Shown here one piece after another: positions 1 through 8,223 of a stretch of 57,257 nt of DNA. Location: NCBI GenBank assembly GCA_030620995.1, contig JAUXIK010000012.1:1-57257 (forward strand), written 5' to 3'. Source of the stretch: Candidatus Aegiribacteria sp. Lineage in GTDB: Bacteria; Fermentibacterota; Fermentibacteria; Fermentibacterales; JCC-6. The number at the start of each line of letters is the position of its first letter. Position 1 is the stretch's first letter. The notes beneath the pieces are model-generated. The model saw nothing but the letters and a program-made list of their open reading frames with translations, had not been told where the DNA came from and ran no database searches. Both the position numbers and the translations under genes were made by a program.

Positions 1-28
1 CTGTGTAGAACTAATCATTCCGCACATT

Positions 29-307
29 CTAGAACGTATATTTCTTCCCCGATTCTGAAAAGTTAAGGTTCAACGCATTTGCAGGTCTATGCATGTTCAC
101 AGTTCCTCCAGGTTTCTCCCTAATGCTGAAACAGAATCTGTAAATGGGTAGTGCTATTTCTGCAAGGTCATCGAATTGGGAATGGTAATAGAGCCACCCC
201 TTTTTGAACTTTAGTACCCCGTGGTGGAGACATTTCGAACCGTTGCCATGTCTGGGATAGAGTTCTAGAATGTAGTCTTCGTTTGTCGTTTTAATGGTGG
301 GTGGCAC
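29..307 (-). CDS. Small hypothetical protein (92 aa), doubtful
   Basis: I do not recognise this protein. It would begin at a GTG five bases after the stop of the secreted ferredoxin gene and on the same strand, so it could be the last gene of that operon. The product has no signal peptide, no membrane segment and no motif I can name; the middle is rich in aromatic residues (KKGWLYYHSQF). No Shine-Dalgarno sequence is visible before the GTG, which lowers confidence. It may be a real small cytoplasmic protein or a chance open frame. Confidence 0.3.
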   Translation of the reverse strand: MPPTIKTTNEDYILELYPRHGNGSKCLHHGVLKFKKGWLYYHSQFDDLAEIALPIYRFCFSIREKPGGTVNMHRPANALNLNFSESGKKYTF

Positions 308-311
308 TGGG

Positions 312-812
312 CTATTTTGTCAGTGTTATTTCGCCCAGGGTTATTTCGCCAAGCATTACGCAGTAATTACCCGAGGCGCTTCCAGTGAGATCAAGAGAAG
401 CGTAACCGTTGGAATCCGTTCCGGTTGAGGCAACTAATCTTCCGGACATATCCAGCACGTATATATCTGTTCCGGGTTGAGCACCTTCAATGTAGAGAGG
501 ACCGTGTGTCGGATTAGGGCCATACACAGGGGAAACGGATGATTCTGATTCTTCAATTCCCTCATACCATACTTTATAAATAGCGTTTCTGGGACAATGG
601 TCTGCACAGATACCGCAGCCGTTACAGAGTTCAGGATCTATGACAGCCTTGCCGCCTTCCATATAGAGTGCGCCTGTTTCGCACCAGTAGATACATCCAC
701 CACAACCGTTGCAGATGACAGGATCAACCTGATATATCCATTTTCCCGCAAGAACAGCTGACACGATCAATAGTATCAGAAGTATGTATCTTATACCCTT
801 AGGGGATGACAT
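312..812 (-). CDS. Secreted 2x[4Fe-4S] ferredoxin with C-terminal sorting domain
   Basis: The 166-residue product starts with a signal peptide or membrane anchor (IRYILLILLIVSAVLA), followed by two ferredoxin cluster motifs at about residues 34-45 and 63-74 (CNGCGGCIYWC and CNGCGICADHCP), each CxxCxxCxxxC. The last 65 or so residues (from VSPVYGPNPTHGPLYIEG to the end) look like a type-A C-terminal sorting domain of type IX secretion: PNPT..., then YVLDMSGRLV, then a glycine/serine-rich strand and YCVML. The ferredoxin is therefore predicted to lie outside the cytoplasm, which is unusual for an oxygen-sensitive electron carrier. The start has a good ribosome site (GGAGAATGA before ATG). It overlaps the upstream methylase gene by 14 bases. 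Electron-transfer partners are not visible in this window. Confidence 0.82.
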   Translation of the reverse strand: MSSPKGIRYILLILLIVSAVLAGKWIYQVDPVICNGCGGCIYWCETGALYMEGGKAVIDPELCNGCGICADHCPRNAIYKVWYEGIEESESSVSPVYGPNPTHGPLYIEGAQPGTDIYVLDMSGRLVASTGTDSNGYASLDLTGSASGNYCVMLGEITLGEITLTK

Positions 813-1338
813 TCATTCTCCTTCTCTGAATTTCAGATGCAATAATAGCGGTAGTACTTGAGACATTTATGCATTTCCGGGTTCCTGACTGGGGATAATA
901 TATTCGCAGATCCGCGATATCCGCAACGTTCTGATTCACTCCATCTGCTTCGTTTCCAAACAGAAAAGCTGAGGATAGATCGAATGATGCTTCCCAGAAA
1001 GGCTTCGCGTCGGGTGTGTTTTCAACAGCTATGAGCATACGGCCGGTTCCTTTCGCCCAATGTGCGGCTTCTTCAATATCCGTGAAATACCTCCAGGGAA
1101 TTGAAGCGCATGTTCCCCTCGAAGTATGACTGAGTTTCCTGTTTCCCGGTCTGCAGCATGTGCCTGTCAGAAAAACAGCAGCAGGTGAGATTGCCTCGAC
1201 AGACCTGAAAACCGAACCTACATTAAAAGCGCTTCTGAAATTATCCAGGATAAAAATGGGCATTCCCCTTGAACTATGAAGAGAATCTGTGTAAACTTGA
1301 GGTATCATGATATTGGGAAAATTGCTCTTTTCGATCAC
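799..1338 (-). CDS. SpoU/TrmH-family RNA 2'-O-ribose methyltransferase
   Basis: A SAM-dependent tRNA/rRNA ribose methylase of the SPOUT fold. All three family motifs are visible in the 179-residue product: motif 1 NFRSAFNVGSVFRS near residue 35, motif 2 FLFGNEADGV near residue 127, and motif 3 INVSSTTAIIASEIQRR at the C terminus. There is no N-terminal substrate-binding extension, so it is the minimal catalytic form and the target nucleotide cannot be predicted. The GTG start at 1338 is preceded by AGGAGG about 10 bases upstream, supporting the full length. Its first 32 bases overlap the start of the divergent ComEC gene, and its end overlaps the ferredoxin start by 14 bases. Confidence 0.88.
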   Translation of the reverse strand: MIEKSNFPNIMIPQVYTDSLHSSRGMPIFILDNFRSAFNVGSVFRSVEAISPAAVFLTGTCCRPGNRKLSHTSRGTCASIPWRYFTDIEEAAHWAKGTGRMLIAVENTPDAKPFWEASFDLSSAFLFGNEADGVNQNVADIADLRIYYPQSGTRKCINVSSTTAIIASEIQRRRMNVIP

Positions 1339-2614
1339 TTCTCTGTTCCTCCTGGGATATTATCTTCCCTTGAGAGTCGAGCATCCGTTATGGATAATAC
1401 CTGCAGTCGCCGGATTAATTGCTGCAATCGCAGGTTATAGAAGATATGGGATGCTGTTGTTATGCGCTTCTTCATTGCTTGTCGGATTATACTGGAATAA
1501 TAACCATTTGAGTGAACAAAATGAAGAGAGCAATGAAACAGCGCGGGGAGGAGTCTGGAGCTGCAGGGTAGAAACATCCACAACACGCGGAGCGCTTCTC
1601 TCAATGGAATACGGCAGGAAAGTATGGTCTTCAGACAAGGAACTGGCTCTGACAGTCAGAAGAGGGGATTCTGTGCTTGTTCTGGGATCACTGCGGGGCA
1701 GTTTCCTTGAAACCTGCTCATTCAGTGCAATCCAGTCTGATTGTCTGCAGAACAGGGTAAGAAGAGTAATCTGCAACAGGTGGAGAGAAAAGTTGCTTTC
1801 CCGGGAGACAAGTTCGCTTGTTTCCGCGCTTCTCGCAGGTGAACGGGGAACTATTCCCACCCGCATTCGCGATACGTTTGAAATGACAGGGACTTCACAT
1901 CTTCTTGCCGTATCCGGCCTGCATGTTGGGATCATATGTGGGATAATCCTCATTATCACCAGACGAATATTCGGGAAAACATGGTTGGCCGTATTCATAA
2001 CGATCCTTCTTATGGGCAGCTATGTCTTCCTTGCAGGTGCCAGAGCCTCGACTGTGAGAGCCGGAATAATGGGAATGTTCATTTTGATAGCCTGGCAGGC
2101 CGTGGGGAAAACCCCCAATCTCCTTTTCATATGGTCCTTCGCTGTAATCGTACTGATCATACTAACCTCGGGATCAGTTCTGAATGATATTGGAGCCCAA
2201 ATGTCCTTCAGCGCCGTACTCAGCCTGATTCTCTTCGGTAGAAGTTTCAGAGGTGGTATTGGAAAAATACTTTCAGTCGTTTACGCTGGAGTAGTTGTAA
2301 CACTGTGTCTCGCTCCTCTGGTTTCATGCACATTCGGTGCCGTAAGTCCTGTAGCACCGATTGCAACTGTGATATCACTTCCTTTCATGCTGACACTTAT
2401 GGCTCTGGGCGTTATTTCTCTTTCATGGGGATTCTTAGCAGCAGGCGCATCTATTCTGGCTGAATGGACAGTGTTTATCTGGTTGAAACTTTTGTATATG
2501 CTTGAATTCAGAAGATTCGAATTCAGAGAATGGATGCTGGTTATCTGGTTTGCAGGTATTATTATGCTATTCTTGTTATCCAGAAAAAGGGGGTTCTTTC
2601 GAAGGTTCAGATAA
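1307..2614 (+). CDS. comEC: ComEC/Rec2-type DNA uptake channel, short form
   Basis: A polytopic inner-membrane protein of the competence channel that carries single-stranded DNA across the membrane. Residues 1-70 have N-terminal membrane helices, followed by a soluble beta-rich segment, then the diagnostic competence core beginning at about residue 165 (SALLAGERGTIP..., HLLAVSGLHVGI) and a run of hydrophobic helices to the end. At 435 residues it lacks the C-terminal metallo-beta-lactamase domain of full ComEC proteins (usually 700-800 residues). The ATG at 1307 has GAGGT just upstream. It overlaps the divergent methylase by 32 bases and the convergent gene at its end by 39 bases. No other competence gene is in the window. 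Confidence 0.87.
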   Translation: MILGKLLFSITSLFLLGYYLPLRVEHPLWIIPAVAGLIAAIAGYRRYGMLLLCASSLLVGLYWNNNHLSEQNEESNETARGGVWSCRVETSTTRGALLSMEYGRKVWSSDKELALTVRRGDSVLVLGSLRGSFLETCSFSAIQSDCLQNRVRRVICNRWREKLLSRETSSLVSALLAGERGTIPTRIRDTFEMTGTSHLLAVSGLHVGIICGIILIITRRIFGKTWLAVFITILLMGSYVFLAGARASTVRAGIMGMFILIAWQAVGKTPNLLFIWSFAVIVLIILTSGSVLNDIGAQMSFSAVLSLILFGRSFRGGIGKILSVVYAGVVVTLCLAPLVSCTFGAVSPVAPIATVISLPFMLTLMALGVISLSWGFLAAGASILAEWTVFIWLKLLYMLEFRRFEFREWMLVIWFAGIIMLFLLSRKRGFFRRFR

Positions 2615-3289
2615 AGTTTCAAATATTATCTGGACATTACCCGAGTTATCTATGGCATCTTCCATTTCATCAAGGCCTGCGGCCTGTACGGTACCGCCCA
2701 GCGGGAGAAATATCTCGACAGTGTCACCCGGAAGCATACAAAAAGCCTTTCGGTTGTTGTCCTGCTGTGTTTTTACAATCAGAACAACAAGCCCGTCGTA
2801 CTCGCGAAGAGCGTCAGGCATTGAAATAGCCCTGTAGATTCCTGGAGCCATCTGGATGCTTCTGGCTCTCTCAAGAATGGCAAGATGATATGCGGCGGAT
2901 ACGGTAAGAGATGGAATTATGTCTGGAATTACCGGAAGAAATCTGACAGTATCTGAAATAGCGGTAGTTGTGATAACAATCTGAACGGAATCTTCCAGCC
3001 CCGGACGCGGTTGCCATGTAACCGTTCTGCCCGATGCTGTAACATTTCCGGTCTCAATAAAGGTTCCATCCGAACACTCCCATACCGCTTCATTTCCATC
3101 GGTCAGTATTGTGGAGAATGTTGTTGTCCGGCCTCCATCGGGATCCATGGATGCAACTATATGAAGAGGATCACCATCCTGACCCCGGCATTGATCCGAG
3201 AGCCATAATACGAATACTCCAGCAGGCAGCACAAAGGGCAAAATAAGGCTGAGAGCTTTTAACAACCGTTTTGTACGCTTCTTTCTCAT
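2576..3289 (-). CDS. Membrane-anchored hypothetical protein with Ig/PKD-like segment
   Basis: I do not recognise a named family. The 237-residue product starts with a basic stretch (MRKKRTKRLLKAL) and one hydrophobic anchor (LILPFVLPAGVFVLWL), so most of it is predicted periplasmic. Residues 45-115 have the rhythm of a PKD or Ig-like fold (ASMDPDGG, WECSDGTF, VTWQPRPGLEDSVQI), the rest is a mixed alpha/beta domain that ends in a flexible, proline-rich tail. I chose the ATG at 3289 because the basic-plus-hydrophobic N terminus fits a membrane signal; the reading frame is open further upstream but would run into the divergent aminopeptidase. It overlaps the end of comEC by 39 bases tail to tail. 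Confidence 0.62.
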   Translation of the reverse strand: MRKKRTKRLLKALSLILPFVLPAGVFVLWLSDQCRGQDGDPLHIVASMDPDGGRTTTFSTILTDGNEAVWECSDGTFIETGNVTASGRTVTWQPRPGLEDSVQIVITTTAISDTVRFLPVIPDIIPSLTVSAAYHLAILERARSIQMAPGIYRAISMPDALREYDGLVVLIVKTQQDNNRKAFCMLPGDTVEIFLPLGGTVQAAGLDEMEDAIDNSGNVQIIFETLSEPSKEPPFSG

Positions 3290-3348
3290 GTCTGGAATAT
3301 GATTATAATTTCCAGATGTACAAACCTTGGGAATTTGAAAGGAATCAA

Positions 3349-4380
3349 ATGAATACCGATGCTGATGTAATTGATACATTGATGAAATTATTGAATACAC
3401 GAAGTGTGTCCGGACATACTGAGGATGCGATGGATATCGTTCGAGAAAGATTCAGGAAACTGGATCTGACAACTCGTTCAACTGCTAAAGGCAGCATTAT
3501 AGCGACACTCAATGGTTCAACACCTGAAGGTATAATACTCTCGGCACATCTTGATACGCTGGGAGGGATGATCAGCGGAATAGAAGATGACGGCAGGATC
3601 AGGCTCAGAACAATCGGTTCCTATACGATGTCAAGTATAGAGGGTGAGTACTGCAAAATTGAAACCTGGGACGGTAAACTCTTTGATGGAACGGTTCTTT
3701 ATGACAATACTTCCGTACATATCCATGGTCTGGAAAAAGCTTCAGAGAAGCGTAAAGAAGAAAAGATGCATATAAGGCTTGATGAAAAGATATCATCGAA
3801 AAAAGAAATACTGGAGCTTGGCCTGTCCGTTGGAAACTACATACATTTTGATCCTCGCCCTGTTCGAACGAAATCAGGGTTTATCAAATCAAGGCATCTA
3901 GATGACAAGGCGGGAGTAGCAATACTCATTGAAGTAGCTGAGAGACTGGTTAGAGAAGAGATTACACCGATGCGTACCCTTCACTATCTCATTACATCGT
4001 ATGAGGAAGTAGGACATGGCGCAGCAGGCTTTCTCCCGGTGAAGGCAAGTGAATTCATCGCTGTTGATATGGGTGTTGCAGGGCATGGAAGAGAGTCTTC
4101 AGAGGACAGCGTCACGATTTGTGCTGCTGACAGCACAGGACCATTCAATTACCAGATAACTAAACGATTGATAGAACTTGCTGAAGCAAATTCTATCCCT
4201 TTCACCGTTGATACTTTTCCTCATTACGGGTCAGACGCGGCAGCAGCTCTCAAATCAGGACTGGATGTGAAACATGGATTGATTGGACCGGGAGTGGACG
4301 CTTCACACGCAAACGAACGTACACACGAAAAAGCTCTCGAAGCGACAATAGATCTTATCCAGGCCTATGTGATGAGCTGA
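3349..4380 (+). CDS. M42-family dinuclear metal aminopeptidase
   Basis: A cytosolic co-catalytic zinc/cobalt aminopeptidase of the glutamyl aminopeptidase/cellulase-M (FrvX, PepA-like) family that trims peptides and may form tetrahedral particles. In the 343-residue product the metal and catalytic residues are visible in order: HLDT (first His ligand), the bridging Asp in RHLDDKAG, the catalytic and ligand Glu pair in TSYEEVGHGA, an Asp in VDMG and the last His in DASHANERTH. Length fits the family. I chose the ATG at 3349 because AAAGGA lies 6 bases upstream and family homology begins there; an earlier ATG at 3271 is in frame but has no support. It ends two bases before the convergent receiver gene. 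Confidence 0.88.
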   Translation: MNTDADVIDTLMKLLNTRSVSGHTEDAMDIVRERFRKLDLTTRSTAKGSIIATLNGSTPEGIILSAHLDTLGGMISGIEDDGRIRLRTIGSYTMSSIEGEYCKIETWDGKLFDGTVLYDNTSVHIHGLEKASEKRKEEKMHIRLDEKISSKKEILELGLSVGNYIHFDPRPVRTKSGFIKSRHLDDKAGVAILIEVAERLVREEITPMRTLHYLITSYEEVGHGAAGFLPVKASEFIAVDMGVAGHGRESSEDSVTICAADSTGPFNYQITKRLIELAEANSIPFTVDTFPHYGSDAAAALKSGLDVKHGLIGPGVDASHANERTHEKALEATIDLIQAYVMS

Positions 4381-4382
4381 TT

Positions 4383-4751
4383 TCAGGAATCCAGGAGTTT
4401 TTTAACAGTCTCTTTGAGTTCATTTATGTTAAATGGTTTCTGGAATGTGTATCTTGCACCCATTGAAGCAGCAATTTTCAGGTAGCCATCAGGTGAAAGA
4501 GAACCTCCACCGGAAAATGCGATTATCTTTACATCAGGATTGATTTTTCGTAATTCACGAATAGTCTCGATACCTTCCATATCAGGCATAACAATATCTG
4601 TTATAACAACATCAATATCCTCATCACGAAATATTCTTAACGCGGAATTGCCATCTGATGCTTCAAGGGTAGTGTAATCGTCAATCTGGAAAGCTTTTAC
4701 CAGCAATTTTCTGACCATTGAATCGTCGTCTACGATGAGTATTGTGGGCAT
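4383..4751 (-). CDS. Stand-alone response-regulator receiver protein (CheY-like)
   Basis: A 122-residue single receiver domain without an output domain. The acidic pocket (D8-D9-D10), the phospho-acceptor D52 in VVITDIVMPDMEG, the switch serine S80 in IIAFSGG and the conserved K105 in FQKPF are all present, so it should be phosphorylatable. It is divergent from the hybrid histidine kinase that starts about 270 bases away; that kinase ends in an HPt domain, so this protein is a natural candidate for the terminal receiver of the relay. This pairing is inferred only from position. GGAGAAT sits before the ATG. The 268-base divergent gap holds no gene I can support. Confidence 0.9.
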   Translation of the reverse strand: MPTILIVDDDSMVRKLLVKAFQIDDYTTLEASDGNSALRIFRDEDIDVVITDIVMPDMEGIETIRELRKINPDVKIIAFSGGGSLSPDGYLKIAASMGARYTFQKPFNINELKETVKKLLDS

Positions 4752-5019
4752 AATTCTCCTATCAGTTCAATACGCAGTATATCAAAAGTAATTCTACAAA
4801 TAAAAAAGTGATATTGCAAATCCAATAAACAAAAGTGCAGAGCTGTTAAATATTACAGTCTTCGACAAGTTAGTGAGTACTTCTGTTCGTGAATATTGAG
4901 CTGATGTGTATTCGTTTGAATTTGTATATATATCCATTGAGATAGAATATCGTTTAGCATAATTAATACCTTCGATATTCTCATACAAAATGTTTCGATT
5001 GTCTTTGAAAGGTGCCGCA

Positions 5020-7653
5020 ATGAATACGTCGGATTATCCCATAAGAACAGCGGGAGAATCTAAACAAAACTTCTTTGATTCTCAGGGTGCAGGTGTATTC
5101 ATTATTGATTTCGATAGTGGTGGAATTGTTGAGATCAACAACAGAGCAACTGAGATGGTAGGATTATCCGAAACATCGATAATCGGGAAACGATGCGACA
5201 TCTTCCTGAGAACACTGAATAACACCCCTCTTGAACCATCCACGATTGCTGTTGACGGATTTCTCAGGGGTGATAGGGACAGAATCATTCCGGTTATCAT
5301 TTCAACTGCCGAATGCAGAATCAGAGAACATAAAGGCTTGATTCACACATTTATAGAGATTTCCAAAAATAGCAGAACTCTGGAACAGAGAAATCAAAGG
5401 GCATCGGACTACCTTTCTATTATAAACGGTTTACAGAACATCATTTTTTATCAGACTGATATGAATGGAATTCTAATAGACATCTCAAATTCTGTCTCAA
5501 GAGTAACAGGATTCACAAGAGAAGAAGTAATCGGGAAATCGGTCAATCTCTTTTATTCAAATCCGAATAATCAAAATACCCTTCTTAAGGAACTGCTGTC
5601 AAACGGCAGTGTTGAGGAATACAGCCTTGATCTTCAGAAGAAAGACGGATCAATTGCAGATATAGTTATAAATTCCGCTGTCATTCATGATTCAAATGGT
5701 AATCCGGACAGTATTCTGAGTATTCTCCATGATATTACGGAAACCACCAGAGCTATCGAATCGCACCGATACAGTGAGAAAAAATTCAAAACCATAACTC
5801 AATCCATACAGGATGCTATCATAATGATGAATGATAAAGGATTGATATCTTTTGTGAACAGAGCCGGCACAATGATGTTCGGTTATACAAAGGAAGAGAT
5901 GCTGTATACGGATCTGCACGAGCTGATTGCTCCACCACAATATCTATTATCATTCAGGCGGGGATTTGAGGCTTTCAGGAATACAGGAAAGGGACTTCTG
6001 GTTGGACGAACACTGGAAATAGAAGCCAGAAGAAAGAACGGGTCAAAATTTCCGGTTGAACTCTCGATCTCAGCAACTAAAATGAATGACAGCTGGTATG
6101 CGATTGGGATAATAAGAGACATTACCGAAAGAAGACGAGCAGAAAAAGATATTGTTGAAGCAAGTGAAGCAGCTGAGAACGCTTCAAGAACAAAATCGGA
6201 ATTTCTTACTAACATGAGTCATGAAATTCGAACCCCTCTGAATACCATAATTGGAGCAACCGGCCTGCTGTCTGAAACAAATCTTGACAACGAACAGATG
6301 AAGCTGGTTGAAATGATGCATTCATCTGGTGAAAGTCTTCTTGCGTTAATCAATGACATACTTGACATTTCCAGGATCGAAGCCGGAAAGATCACTCTTG
6401 AGGAAATATTCTTCAATCTGAACGACCTTGTGAAAAAGATATGTGATACCCTGTCCGTACGGAGCAGCCAGAAGAACCTTGAAATGACGTATGAAATAAA
6501 ACCGGGAGTTCCTGATTTCCTGGTCGGTGATCCGAACAGGCTCAGGCAGATACTGGTAAATCTGATTGGAAATGCGATTAAGTTCACCGAAAAAGGAAGC
6601 ATCAGAGTGTCTGTTGAGAATATGGAAACTACGGAGAACAGTTCAACACTCAAATTCTCAATATCGGATACCGGTATAGGAATACCATCTGCAAAACTTG
6701 AAAGCATCTTTAACACTTTCACTCAGGCAGATGCTTCAGTAACAAGAAAATTCGGTGGAACCGGACTCGGTCTCGCAATATCGAAAAAACTCATACACTT
6801 GATGCATGGTGATATATCCGTTGAAAGCACAAAAGAGGAGGGTACTACATTCAGTTTTACGGCAAAGTTTGATATTCCGGAAAAGGGCTGGGTGAAAACC
6901 GCTGAAATGCAGGATCAGGATAGTACTGAAATAGCAATAAAAGGACTCGGATATCTGAAAATACTGTTAGTGGATGATTCCTTAGACAACAGATTCCTCA
7001 TCAATGCATTCCTCAAAAATGAATCATGCTCCATCGTGGAAGCAGATAACGGAAGTATTGCTGTTGAGCTGTTTCCAACCGAACAATGGGATATAATCCT
7101 CATGGACATGCAAATGCCCGTTATGGACGGATACCAGGCCACAAGGAGAATAAGGGAAATCGAGAAAAAAGAAGGAATCGGTTATACACCCATCGTGGCT
7201 CTAACTGCCCATTCAATCAATACAGAAGTGAAAAAATGTTTTGATGCGGGATGCGATGTGCATCTGGCAAAGCCTGTAAGTAAAGCCGATCTTCTAAAAG
7301 TGATTAGAGATACTATTTCGAAATTCTCATATTCGGAGGATATCAGCAATAATGAGAGAATTGAAATACATGCCGACCCTGATCTGATGCCTCTGATTCC
7401 AGGATACATTGAACACAGACATGATGATGTCGGCAAAATGAAAGATCTGCTTGAAAATAACTCTTTCAGAGATATTGAAAGATGCGGGCATAGCATGAAA
7501 GGTTCAGGAGCAGGATATGGTTTTGACGGGATTACTGAAATAGGGGGCTTTATTGAAATTGCCGGAAAAGAAGGTAACAGAGAACAGATTCAAGAAGGAA
7601 TCAACCGACTGAAAATCTACCTTGAGAAACTTGATATTGTTGAAGGCGAATGA
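5020..7653 (+). CDS. Multi-PAS hybrid histidine kinase with receiver and HPt domains
   Basis: An 877-residue sensor with no membrane segment, so probably cytosolic. Domains in order: three PAS domains (about residues 10-120, 125-245 and 250-370; the last two show the typical NGxPxxI and RDITERRRAEK ends), HisKA with phospho-accepting His near residue 400 (TNMSHEIRTPLN), the ATPase domain with N box (NLIGNAIKF, about 518), G1 (DTGIGIP) and G2 (GTGLGLAIS, about 580), a receiver with Asp near 695 (ILMDMQMPVMDG), and a C-terminal HPt domain with His near 823 (RCGHSMKGSG). It can therefore carry a full internal phosphorelay. ATG at 5020 is preferred since GAAAGGTG precedes it; an in-frame ATG at 4990 lacks a ribosome site. 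The signal is unknown. Confidence 0.92.
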   Translation: MNTSDYPIRTAGESKQNFFDSQGAGVFIIDFDSGGIVEINNRATEMVGLSETSIIGKRCDIFLRTLNNTPLEPSTIAVDGFLRGDRDRIIPVIISTAECRIREHKGLIHTFIEISKNSRTLEQRNQRASDYLSIINGLQNIIFYQTDMNGILIDISNSVSRVTGFTREEVIGKSVNLFYSNPNNQNTLLKELLSNGSVEEYSLDLQKKDGSIADIVINSAVIHDSNGNPDSILSILHDITETTRAIESHRYSEKKFKTITQSIQDAIIMMNDKGLISFVNRAGTMMFGYTKEEMLYTDLHELIAPPQYLLSFRRGFEAFRNTGKGLLVGRTLEIEARRKNGSKFPVELSISATKMNDSWYAIGIIRDITERRRAEKDIVEASEAAENASRTKSEFLTNMSHEIRTPLNTIIGATGLLSETNLDNEQMKLVEMMHSSGESLLALINDILDISRIEAGKITLEEIFFNLNDLVKKICDTLSVRSSQKNLEMTYEIKPGVPDFLVGDPNRLRQILVNLIGNAIKFTEKGSIRVSVENMETTENSSTLKFSISDTGIGIPSAKLESIFNTFTQADASVTRKFGGTGLGLAISKKLIHLMHGDISVESTKEEGTTFSFTAKFDIPEKGWVKTAEMQDQDSTEIAIKGLGYLKILLVDDSLDNRFLINAFLKNESCSIVEADNGSIAVELFPTEQWDIILMDMQMPVMDGYQATRRIREIEKKEGIGYTPIVALTAHSINTEVKKCFDAGCDVHLAKPVSKADLLKVIRDTISKFSYSEDISNNERIEIHADPDLMPLIPGYIEHRHDDVGKMKDLLENNSFRDIERCGHSMKGSGAGYGFDGITEIGGFIEIAGKEGNREQIQEGINRLKIYLEKLDIVEGE

Positions 7654-7662
7654 TCCGGCAGC

Positions 7663-8223
7663 CTAAACAGTTGAATCTTCCAGAATAATCAAAGCAGCAG
7701 ATGCAAGATCTTCAGTCACTCTCCATGGAGCCGGGTGATTTTCCATTTTAATAAGCTCAAGCTGATTCAATCCTCTACCTGTAAGAACAAGAATTGTCTT
7801 AAGTCCTGCTCTTCTTCCCATTTCCATATCAGACGACGCGTCACCAACAAGATAGCCGCCGGGGGGGAGGTTCAGATCTTTTCTCGCAGTATCCAGCATA
7901 CCGGTTTTCGGTTTTCTGCAATCGCACGCATCATCAGGATGATGAGGACAGTAGTAAAGACCGTCAATTTTCCCGCCGGCTTCATCGACAAGCTGAATCA
8001 GATGTTGATGTATCTCCATTACATCCGATTCAAGGCAGTATTTCCGTGATATTGCTGACTGATTGGTAACGACTATGACAGGATGCCCCGCATTGCTCAG
8101 ATTTACTATTGCCTCAATAGAACCGGGGAGCGGGATCCAGTCATTCAATGATCTAACGTAATCAGCAAGATTCCTGTTAATCACGCCGTCTCTGTCAAGG
8201 AAAACTGGCATCGCGCGATTCAT
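7663..8223 (-). CDS. gmhB: D-glycero-D-manno-heptose 1,7-bisphosphate 7-phosphatase (GmhB-like)
   Basis: HAD-superfamily phosphatase of the ADP-heptose pathway, which supplies inner-core LPS sugars. The 186-residue product has the nucleophile motif FLDRDGVIN near the start, the second HAD motif VVTNQS, the family zinc finger CPHHPDDACDC, the lysine in CRKPKTGM and the acidic motif GDASSDMEMG. Length is right for GmhB. The related histidinol-phosphatase domain shares these motifs, but no histidine gene is nearby, while lipid A and Kdo genes lie just beyond. Its start overlaps the end of the upstream epimerase gene by 4 bases, so the two are co-transcribed. Confidence 0.85.
   Translation of the reverse strand: MNRAMPVFLDRDGVINRNLADYVRSLNDWIPLPGSIEAIVNLSNAGHPVIVVTNQSAISRKYCLESDVMEIHQHLIQLVDEAGGKIDGLYYCPHHPDDACDCRKPKTGMLDTARKDLNLPPGGYLVGDASSDMEMGRRAGLKTILVLTGRGLNQLELIKMENHPAPWRVTEDLASAALIILEDSTV

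Noticed and set aside
1435..1998. 187-residue minus-strand frame inside comEC
   Set aside because: Antisense shadow; comEC has clear family motifs over the same bases.
4794..4988. 64-residue open frame with a hydrophobic C-terminal end in the divergent gap before the receiver gene
   Set aside because: It needs a TTG start with no ribosome site and lies in an AT-rich regulatory gap; probably chance.
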